Below are positions 1 through 6,227 of a DNA stretch of 7,147 nt, piece after piece. Origin of the DNA: Bacteroidia bacterium (GTDB lineage Bacteria > Bacteroidota > Bacteroidia > UBA8524). The stretch lies in the NCBI GenBank assembly GCA_023277325.1, contig JALRIQ010000106.1, positions 1-7,147 on the forward strand. The letters are read 5' to 3'. Made by a program: the position numbers and the translations under genes. The stretch's first letter is position 1. Every line of letters begins with the position of its first letter. The notes below the pieces were generated by a model. That model saw only the letters and a program-made list of their open reading frames with translations, was not told where the DNA came from and searched no databases.

Positions 1-114
1 TATCAAATAATGATTTGTTAATTTATGAAAGTTCTACAGGTTTATGGAAAAATAAACAACATAAGAGACTCGTCATTGTTCGCATTAATCATTCTCCTTT
101 CTTTTATTTGAAGC
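1..114. other. A/T-rich leader without a supported gene
   Basis: This stretch before the first gene is A/T-rich. I see no coding region on the + strand that continues from the left edge into a recognisable protein. A minus-strand frame covers much of it but overlaps the start of the membrane protein and resembles nothing. The region presumably carries the promoter and leader of the following gene. I looked for the Bacteroidota -33 TTTG / -7 TAnnTTTG arrangement and found no convincing match. Confidence 0.4.
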
Positions 115-1614
115 ATGCAAATTAAGGGCCTATTCAAAAAACCGCATTTTCTGTTTTTTTGTTTACTGCTTCTTGTCACTATCAGTCGTATACCTCTCCT
201 GTTTCCTGACAGGATGATTCTGGATGGGGATGAAGCACTCCTTGGCTTGATGAGTATCAGGCAGTTGGAATTAGGTGAAATACCCTGGTTTTTTTGGGGA
301 CAGCAATATGGATTTACCTTTATTGAAGTGAGTTTCATCAGCTTCTTTCACCTGCTTTTGGGGTATTCTGATCTTGCCGTAAAGCTGGCTATGTTAACGC
401 TTTGGCTGCTGAGTATTTCAGGTTTATTCCTCTTTCTCAAAGAAAAAACCTCTGCGCCTATCGCATTTGCCGCAATTCTCTTGGTTAGCCTACACCCCGT
501 ATGGTTTTTTTGGAGCCTCAAGGCGCGTGGTGGATATTTAACCGCCTTATGTGCCAGCAGTTGGATGTTTTATTTAGCCCAACACAAAAAACTTAACCCA
601 ATCCTAAAAGGCTTTATTTCTGGAGTGTTGCTCGCGGTGGTATATCACGCCATGAAACTTTGGTTTCCTTCCAGCTTCCTTGTGCTTATTGCAATCCTTC
701 TACCTCAGGATAAAAAAGCATCACTCTCAATCGGTGCAATCGTCAGCTTTGTTGGGGTTTTCTTCGGACTACAGCAATTGGCAAATTTAAATCCTGATTA
801 CTGGAATCCAGCTGTAGCGAATATTGAGTTATGGCAAAAAAATATTGAATACGCCTTTTTCCGCCTAAAAATATTTTTTGAAGGAAATTACTTCCTAGGA
901 GATATCTATCCCATAAAAAACTGGACCTTCAATGCCTGGGTAGTCGCTAAATGGTGGATGGTCCTCAGTTTCCCGCTTGCCATTTTGCAATGGAAGGAAA
1001 GAAAGGACAAACTTGCTCAGGTGCTTTTCCTCCTGGCCGCCGCATTCCCCCTTGGTGTTCTCCTGATCACCAACGAGTTTTACAGTCCGCGTTACTTGCT
1101 CCCTGCTCCCTTTTTCATCATGCTATGGTGCGCCATGCAATGGAAGAATTTGCGTTACGAACACATTACACGTTTTGCCTTTGGTGTAAGTGCCTTCGTA
1201 TTTCTTGCAGGTTCCTGGCAACTCACCCGTGTGTCTTATTTCCAAAAAGAAAGTGTTGAGCGCATTGAAAAAATGCAAAGTGCAAAGCAGCTGCTTGAAG
1301 ATGGCTACACCTATATTCTGTGCAATTCGCCAGAAACACATTGGCAATTGATGTATTACAGCGGCGGAAAACTCATTTGCTCAGGTATCCATCCACACGA
1401 CCGTTTCCAATCTTTCCCAGATGCCGTTCGAGAAGCGTATAAAGCTGGAGAGTCTGTGCCAGCGCATGCCTTGGACCAGCAACACCACCGCGGACTCGAC
1501 ACTTATTTTAAACCCTATGGACCACATTTCCTCATTAAAAAGCCTACGTTGTGGCAGCTCGATTCCATGTACTACGACATGCGCACTTATGAGGAGTGGA
1601 GGTCAGGAAAGTAG
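115..1614 (+). CDS. Polytopic membrane glycosyltransferase, GT-C / GT39-like
   Basis: This 499-residue protein is probably an inner-membrane glycosyltransferase of the GT-C fold (GT39/ArnT/PMT-like), a class that moves a sugar from a polyprenyl-phosphate carrier to an acceptor on the outer face of the membrane. I see a basic N-terminus and a first hydrophobic helix (about residues 11-30). A short loop follows with the acidic cluster D37-G-D39-E40, at the place where GT-C enzymes carry their catalytic or metal-binding acidic residue. About ten further hydrophobic segments extend to about residue 370, and a soluble C-terminal part covers about 375-499. Length is within the family range. Donor and acceptor cannot be told from sequence. 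The ATG at 115 has no clear ribosome site, but starting at the next Met (M34) would delete the first helix. A 97-bp gap and a hairpin separate it from the signalling genes, so a functional link is doubtful. It could be another membrane protein with GT-C-like topology. Confidence 0.72.
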   Translation: MQIKGLFKKPHFLFFCLLLLVTISRIPLLFPDRMILDGDEALLGLMSIRQLELGEIPWFFWGQQYGFTFIEVSFISFFHLLLGYSDLAVKLAMLTLWLLSISGLFLFLKEKTSAPIAFAAILLVSLHPVWFFWSLKARGGYLTALCASSWMFYLAQHKKLNPILKGFISGVLLAVVYHAMKLWFPSSFLVLIAILLPQDKKASLSIGAIVSFVGVFFGLQQLANLNPDYWNPAVANIELWQKNIEYAFFRLKIFFEGNYFLGDIYPIKNWTFNAWVVAKWWMVLSFPLAILQWKERKDKLAQVLFLLAAAFPLGVLLITNEFYSPRYLLPAPFFIMLWCAMQWKNLRYEHITRFAFGVSAFVFLAGSWQLTRVSYFQKESVERIEKMQSAKQLLEDGYTYILCNSPETHWQLMYYSGGKLICSGIHPHDRFQSFPDAVREAYKAGESVPAHALDQQHHRGLDTYFKPYGPHFLIKKPTLWQLDSMYYDMRTYEEWRSGK

Positions 1615-1616
1615 GA

Positions 1617-1640
1617 TTTACAGGCTATTGATGCTGTAAA
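1617..1640 (+). terminator. Small inverted repeat after the glycosyltransferase stop, possible weak terminator
   Basis: TTTACAG (1617-1623) and CTGTAAA (1634-1640) are exact reverse complements around a 10-base loop. The left arm begins two bases after the TAG stop. The 7-bp stem is A/T-rich and the bases after it are not a run of T, so it is a poor intrinsic terminator. Its place between the two transcription units is the main argument for a role in ending or protecting the upstream mRNA. It may be chance. Confidence 0.3.
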
Positions 1641-1659
1641 ATACCAAATTATAGGTATC

Positions 1660-1687
1660 TTGTTCTCTCCAGAAATTTATAAATTGG
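1660..1687 (+). promoter_or_regulatory. Candidate Bacteroidota-type promoter for the five-gene unit
   Basis: A TTG at 1660-1662 lies 17 bp before TAAATTGG at 1680-1687. This roughly resembles the Bacteroidota -33 TTG / -7 TAnnTTTG pattern, with one mismatch in the TTTG core. Transcription would start about 20 bases before the ATG at 1712. The match is weak in an A/T-rich background. The argument for it is that the 97-bp gap is the only sizeable non-coding space ahead of the five packed genes. Confidence 0.22.
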
Positions 1688-1711
1688 ATCTCTCAATTAA
1701 TTAAAGAACGA

Positions 1712-3229
1712 ATGGCGAACAGAGCAACCCAATCCCTGACAGCAGGTATGAAAATTCTAGGAGGTGCGAACCTACCCACCTATACTTTAGAATACTTGAC
1801 TCCGACTTCCAAGCATGCTCAAGGAAGTTATGAAACCATTGTAATTCCCTATATCGAGCTTGGTAGAAGTTCAAAATGTGGTGTTCAATTTAGTGAGGAT
1901 ACCCCAACGGTAAGTCGTCGGCATTGTGCCATTGAACGGAAGGGTGCAGAAACGAGTATAATCAACTTGTCTCAATCCAATCCTACTTTGGTGAATGGTC
2001 GCCCAATCAATAGCAAATATTTTCTCAATAACGGAGATGAAATTCAGCTCTCTGCTGAAGGACCAAAGCTGCGTTATAATACTACCAAATCGGGTACGGC
2101 TAAAATTGGCTTTACCAACAAAATGAATTTGGTAATGCAGCAAGCCATCAAACCTTATAAAACAGCTGCCGTAACGATTCTTTGCATCTTCCTTCTTGCT
2201 TTAGCTGGTGGCTCGTACGCCATCGTGAATTTGAATCAGCAAACAGAAGTGCTTACTGATTTAACCAATCGCCAGGCGGACTCTTTAGCTGCATTGAATG
2301 AAAAAAATCAAGCCTTAGCGGGCATGATGAAAGCTTCAGAAGAAAAACTTAAACAAGAACAAGAACGCCTTCTGAACCAAAATAAAAAACTGGCGACCCA
2401 GGTGAAAATACTCAGAGAGAAAAACGAACAAGTTATTGCTGCCAATAAATCTGGTGCGGAACTTATTGAACCTTTAAAAGGATATGTACTCGCGCTCTTC
2501 CTGAACAAGATGACCATCGAATACAACGGAGAAGCTTCTACCTACGATTTAGGAGGTGACTGCATGTGCACTGGCTTTTTAACCAATGATGGAAACTTTG
2601 TTACTGCCCGCCACTGTATTGATGCGCCTTTAACGGACAATGAAGTGGCGAACTTTGTTGACAATAGTGGTGGAAAGGTAACCATGCATTATACCGCTGT
2701 TTCTTACGATAGAAGCATCAAGTTCGACTTCACCAACCGCCAGATGAAGGCCGATTACTCTAAAGACAACCGTTATGAGCATGTTGTTCAAGGTGTTACA
2801 GGAACCTTGCGTGTTCCGAACTATTTCAGTGGAGCGGATTGGGCCTATATGCCAACCAAGTTAACGGGTGGACTTCCTTTCGACAAAACACTTTCTTCTC
2901 AATTGAAATCAGGGGATCGCCTAATTGTATTGGGTTACTCTTATGGCGAGCGCTACCGTACCGGCGGCAATCTTGAGCCTTATTATTCAACTGGAAATGT
3001 GGCTTTGAGTGGATTGCAAAATCAAACTGTTCAAACCAGTGAGGCAGGCTTCGATGGAGGTAACTCAGGAGGGCCGGTATTCGTGGTGCGCAATGGAGAA
3101 ATTAAATGTATCGGTATTGTAACAGGTAAATGGCGAAAACCAGAGGTCACCGTAACCCAAACGGGAGATTATACCAAAACCATGGTTGATGCGAACATTC
3201 AGATTGTTACCCCATTGATAAATTTCTAG
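1712..3229 (+). CDS. FHA - TM - coiled-coil - trypsin-like serine protease
   Basis: This 505-residue protein joins a cytoplasmic phosphothreonine reader to a protease probably held outside the inner membrane. The FHA domain spans about residues 23-123 with its core intact: G51-R52-S53, S68-R69-R70-H71, and N95-G96 in the TLVNG loop. A basic stretch (K147-K150) precedes one hydrophobic helix (about 151-172), which by the positive-inside rule places the N-terminus in the cytoplasm. A Gln/Glu/Lys-rich segment (about 175-245) looks like a coiled coil, so dimers are likely. The rest is a chymotrypsin-fold peptidase: T-A-R-H301-C, D376 in ADWAY, and S452 in GGNSGGP form the expected triad. C284, C286, C302 and C467 could form disulfides. 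The ATG at 1712 follows an A-rich tract; an in-frame ATG at 1748 would also keep the FHA domain. It heads the putative operon with kinase and PP2C genes. Domain calls are firm; cleavage target and phospho-control are inferred. Confidence 0.9.
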   Translation: MANRATQSLTAGMKILGGANLPTYTLEYLTPTSKHAQGSYETIVIPYIELGRSSKCGVQFSEDTPTVSRRHCAIERKGAETSIINLSQSNPTLVNGRPINSKYFLNNGDEIQLSAEGPKLRYNTTKSGTAKIGFTNKMNLVMQQAIKPYKTAAVTILCIFLLALAGGSYAIVNLNQQTEVLTDLTNRQADSLAALNEKNQALAGMMKASEEKLKQEQERLLNQNKKLATQVKILREKNEQVIAANKSGAELIEPLKGYVLALFLNKMTIEYNGEASTYDLGGDCMCTGFLTNDGNFVTARHCIDAPLTDNEVANFVDNSGGKVTMHYTAVSYDRSIKFDFTNRQMKADYSKDNRYEHVVQGVTGTLRVPNYFSGADWAYMPTKLTGGLPFDKTLSSQLKSGDRLIVLGYSYGERYRTGGNLEPYYSTGNVALSGLQNQTVQTSEAGFDGGNSGGPVFVVRNGEIKCIGIVTGKWRKPEVTVTQTGDYTKTMVDANIQIVTPLINF

Positions 3230-3230
3230 T

Positions 3231-3992
3231 ATGAAGAAAAAGCATCTATTGCTTGGTATACTCTTTAGCGTTTCTGCTGTGCTAACTCAAGCACAGCCTT
3301 TGCGCATAAACCCCAACTGCAATCCACTGGTGGCTTCGATTGAAGACATTGCCTATGTGGTGCGCCAAGACTATGCATTGCAAGGGAAAGATGGCATGTT
3401 ATATGGCCAAAACAACCAGCCTTATTTTGGCCTTCGTTATGGGGCTGCCATCATCTGGAACGGTCAATTGTATATTAGTCCGACTACCTACTATGCCCAT
3501 TTGCTCGACAGCAATACCGGTGCTTATGGTTCGGATTATACCGCTATTCCAACAAAGACCTATTTCAAACATTTAGATCAAACAGCGTTTACTTCTATCG
3601 ACTCTGGTAGTATAAAAGCTACTCCAGAGAAGGCTTATGCACCCATGCCGGATAGTTTATGTGCTTACCAAATGGAGGAAGAACCTTCTAAGTATTCACG
3701 CAGGACAGTGGTCATGACCTATGAATGCAAAGACCAAGAATTAACAGATACCTCGGTTTACAAATTGAGTTTTGTGTATGCCAATGTTATCGTTGAACCA
3801 AACGGATTAGCTCATCTATCGACTAACCGAATTGGGAATTCCGCTCGCTTTGCTCTGGTGTTTGATGAAATTACAGAAGTGGGCTCTGCAAGGTTGGAGT
3901 TTTTGGGTTTTGCTGAAATGGTTGGCGACAAGACTGTTGTTAAGTGCATCAAGGTAGAACCTACTCCGCAAGAGAAGAAAAGAAAAAAATAA
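3231..3992 (+). CDS. Secreted four-cysteine protein of unknown function
   Basis: I do not recognise a family for this 253-residue protein. It opens with a clear Sec signal peptide: three lysines, a hydrophobic core (about residues 6-18), and a likely signal peptidase I site after A21 in TQA-QP. No lipobox cysteine is present, so it should be a soluble exported protein. The mature part has four cysteines (C30, C144, C166, C239), enough for two disulfides. It is rich in Tyr and short beta-like segments, has no further membrane helix, and ends in a strongly basic tail (KKRKK). Its ATG lies one base after the stop of the FHA-protease gene, so the two are very likely co-translated. That closeness and the shared extracytoplasmic location suggest a partner, inhibitor or substrate of the protease, but no motif proves this. 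Confidence 0.75.
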   Translation: MKKKHLLLGILFSVSAVLTQAQPLRINPNCNPLVASIEDIAYVVRQDYALQGKDGMLYGQNNQPYFGLRYGAAIIWNGQLYISPTTYYAHLLDSNTGAYGSDYTAIPTKTYFKHLDQTAFTSIDSGSIKATPEKAYAPMPDSLCAYQMEEEPSKYSRRTVVMTYECKDQELTDTSVYKLSFVYANVIVEPNGLAHLSTNRIGNSARFALVFDEITEVGSARLEFLGFAEMVGDKTVVKCIKVEPTPQEKKRKK

Positions 3993-4012
3993 CGGACTAT
4001 TAACAAAGGATA

Positions 4013-5518
4013 ATGGCTTTAAAATTCACCCTTTTTGGCAATACCAATGTGGGCAGCGTTCGCGACCATAATGAAGACAATTTTGCCGTATGTGCAGACT
4101 TGAGCGAGCAATTATGGAGTTTTTCAAAAGATGAATCGCGGACCCTTTCTGAAAAAGGTGCGGTGCTCATTGTGGCTGATGGCATGGGAGGAACCAATGC
4201 CGGTGAAGTAGCCTCGGATATCGCTCAGAATAGCGTAAAGGAAGCTTTCAGTGCTTTAGACAAAGTGCCTGAGAGTCAAAAAGAGCGTGAACAATTACTT
4301 AAAAAAATGGTGCTCGAAGCCCATCAAAAAGTCGTTAAGCACCAGGAAGAAAATTTAGAAACCGCGGGCATGGGAACTACCCTGGTAATTGCCTGGGTGA
4401 TTGATGATATGCTGCATGCCGCCTGGAGCGGTGATAGTCGTTGCTATGTGTATGATCCCGGAGCTCCCTTTGTGCCGTTTACCGACGACCATTCCATCGT
4501 TTGGGACTTGGTTAAAAAAGGCGACTTAACCGCTGAAGAGGCACGTCTTCACCCAAATAGCAACATTATCAGTCAAAGTCTGGGTGACCCCAAAAACGGA
4601 CCAAGTCCGGATGCTAAATCACGGAAGCTGTATAAAGGTTCCAAAGTCCTGGTATGCAGCGACGGGCTCAATGGGATGATTTCCGATGAAGAAATTGAGG
4701 CCTACCTGAAAAGCTCCGATGATGTCGCCCAGGTATGCCGCAGCCTTGTTGAAGCGGCGAATCTTGCTGGCGGACATGATAATATTACCTGTCTTTTGAT
4801 GGATGTGAAAGAAGGCGCTGCGGCTCCCGCTGAACCGATCACGGCTAGTCCAAAACCCTCCCCAACAAATACCACCGTTTTGCGCAATAAAGTCAAGTTT
4901 AATCGTGCAATAATTGGGGTATTGATAGCGGCAGTTGTTTTCCTTGCCTATTTCTTGCTGAAATCGGATGACTCACCTGCAGATGAATTAATTCGCTCCA
5001 TCCATAATGTAGAAATTGGAACAGGTGATAATCAACAAATCGATTTAAATCAACTGTCATCAGGAAAGGTTTGGAGCATAAAAAAACTCAGCTGGGATGC
5101 TTCTCGCTATGCTTTAAACGGCATGGTGCTGCAAATTCAGCAGCCTGTTGAGGTGAATGATACACTCTTTATCTGGTTCACGATGCCAAGCAAAGAAGGG
5201 CAATACCAAGCTGCTTTGGTTTTCAGTATCAATCCGGATAAAGTGAATTCACAGGATATGATGAATCAAATTGATGCAGCTCCGGCAGCCCCTCAGTCTA
5301 ATTCAGAATCTGGTGCGGTATCCAATGAAGAATCATCGAATCACCCGAGCGAATCGCATACCAAGCCTGGTCTTGAAAGTAAACCACGCCAGACGGTTGA
5401 TACGCCCAAGGTGCAACAACCTAAACCCGTTCAACCAATAGATACACCTAAAACGGCTCCGACTAAGCCTAAAATCACTCCGATTACGCCAAAAAATCAA
5501 CCCGATACCAGTAAATAA
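4013..5518 (+). CDS. PP2C-family Ser/Thr phosphatase, TM-anchored, with Pro/Thr/Lys-rich tail
   Basis: This 501-residue protein should remove phosphate from Ser/Thr residues in the cytoplasm using two or three metal ions, opposing the kinase at 6225. The PP2C domain (about residues 5-268) has all the main motifs: R17 with N20-E21-D22, D56-G-M-G-G60, M120-G-T-T, G140-D-S-R143, S216-D217-G218, and G253-G-H-D256-N257, so it is predicted active. The stretch between NED and DGMGG is somewhat long and contains tryptophan. After a Pro/Thr linker and a basic segment (R291-R298) comes one hydrophobic helix (about 299-317), giving N-in topology. Outside lie a small, probably beta-rich region (about 325-412) and a low-complexity tail with two DTPK units and several TPK/KP motifs (about 451-501). 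A 20-bp gap separates it from the upstream gene. AAGGA at 4006-4010 is too close to the ATG to be an ideal ribosome site. Confidence 0.92.
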   Translation: MALKFTLFGNTNVGSVRDHNEDNFAVCADLSEQLWSFSKDESRTLSEKGAVLIVADGMGGTNAGEVASDIAQNSVKEAFSALDKVPESQKEREQLLKKMVLEAHQKVVKHQEENLETAGMGTTLVIAWVIDDMLHAAWSGDSRCYVYDPGAPFVPFTDDHSIVWDLVKKGDLTAEEARLHPNSNIISQSLGDPKNGPSPDAKSRKLYKGSKVLVCSDGLNGMISDEEIEAYLKSSDDVAQVCRSLVEAANLAGGHDNITCLLMDVKEGAAAPAEPITASPKPSPTNTTVLRNKVKFNRAIIGVLIAAVVFLAYFLLKSDDSPADELIRSIHNVEIGTGDNQQIDLNQLSSGKVWSIKKLSWDASRYALNGMVLQIQQPVEVNDTLFIWFTMPSKEGQYQAALVFSINPDKVNSQDMMNQIDAAPAAPQSNSESGAVSNEESSNHPSESHTKPGLESKPRQTVDTPKVQQPKPVQPIDTPKTAPTKPKITPITPKNQPDTSK

Positions 5519-5526
5519 TACGCGCC

Positions 5527-6225
5527 ATGAGATGTTTAGAATGTGGATACCAAAATCAAGACTCGGCAAGCAGTTGCCTCAAATGTGGAACCGCTTTGAG
5601 TCCTGCGCCTCAAATGGAAACACCGCCTGCCCCAAAAGCTGAGGATACCCCAGAGGATGATTCAGCACCAAAAACGATAAAACAATTCAACGATATCAAA
5701 CCTTCAGGTGCGCCCACGTTGAAGGGCAAAGCAGTTGATTTGCCTGCCTGGGACGAAGAACCAGAAATACGTGAACCGAAATCCGAAAAGAAACATACCT
5801 ATTTCACCTGCAACGAATGCCAGTACTATCCGCTACAGGAACCAGCGAATGAAAAAAGTCCTTGTCCGAATTGCGGAAACATGGGTAAAGCAAAAGCACA
5901 GACTCAAGGCACCCAGAAATTAGGTGATATCCGACTTGGGGAAGCTTCCTATACACTGGTGCTTAAGGACGATAAAAATGAAGTGGTGCTAGAAATGGAA
6001 GATGGCAAAACACTTGCTTATCGCGAAAACCTGGACGATAAAAACAAGTCCATTTCATCCGAAAAACATGCCGCTTTCAGTGTAGAAAATGGCGACCTCT
6101 ATATGGAGGATGTGAGCAGTAACCAAGCCACCTTTGTTCAGGTTACTGGCAAGGTAAAACTGGAAAATGGCGCCAAGATTATCCTTGGCAACAAAATCTA
6201 CGAAATCCGCTTAGAAGAAAAATAA
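5527..6225 (+). CDS. Double zinc-ribbon protein with degenerate C-terminal FHA-like domain
   Basis: This 232-residue protein has no signal peptide or membrane helix, so it is probably a cytoplasmic adaptor. A first zinc ribbon sits at the N-terminus (C3-x2-C6 and C17-x2-C20). A Pro/acid-rich linker follows (about 25-85), then a second four-Cys cluster (C95-x2-C98 and C113-x2-C116). The last 100 residues (about 131-232) follow the FHA pattern: S158-E-K-H161 at the SRxH position, EDVSSNQATFV at the usual DxSSNGTxVN position, then ENGAKIILGNKIYEI. The arginine of SRxH is Glu, N-G is N-Q, and the usual GR near the start of the domain is not apparent. It may therefore bind protein without phosphate specificity. 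It starts 8 bp after the phosphatase stop, and its own stop overlaps the kinase start, which points to work with those two enzymes. Zinc-ribbon calls are strong; the FHA assignment is probable. Confidence 0.8.
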   Translation: MRCLECGYQNQDSASSCLKCGTALSPAPQMETPPAPKAEDTPEDDSAPKTIKQFNDIKPSGAPTLKGKAVDLPAWDEEPEIREPKSEKKHTYFTCNECQYYPLQEPANEKSPCPNCGNMGKAKAQTQGTQKLGDIRLGEASYTLVLKDDKNEVVLEMEDGKTLAYRENLDDKNKSISSEKHAAFSVENGDLYMEDVSSNQATFVQVTGKVKLENGAKIILGNKIYEIRLEEK

Positions 6226-6227
6226 TG
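6222..6227 (+). promoter_or_regulatory. Stop/start overlap coupling the FHA-like gene to the kinase
   Basis: The TAA stop (6223-6225) and the kinase ATG (6225-6227) share one base in TAATG. No Shine-Dalgarno motif precedes the ATG, only an A-rich stretch. The kinase is therefore probably translated by ribosomes finishing the upstream gene, keeping the two proteins in a similar ratio. Confidence 0.6.

Noticed and set aside
42..338. 98-codon open frame on the minus strand over the left edge
   Set aside because: It overlaps the start and first membrane helix of the 115-1614 gene. Its translation shows no domain, signal peptide or family-like pattern.
951..1259. 102-codon + strand frame inside the glycosyltransferase gene
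   Set aside because: It is out of frame with a long, clearly hydrophobic membrane protein and shows no recognisable features.
4006..4010. AAGGA as a ribosome binding site for the PP2C gene
   Set aside because: It ends only two bases before the ATG at 4013, too close for normal Shine-Dalgarno pairing.
5400..5515. DNA-level tandem repeat at the end of the PP2C gene
   Set aside because: The DTPK and TPK similarity is at protein level with irregular spacing and differing codons. It is a low-complexity tail rather than a repeat array.
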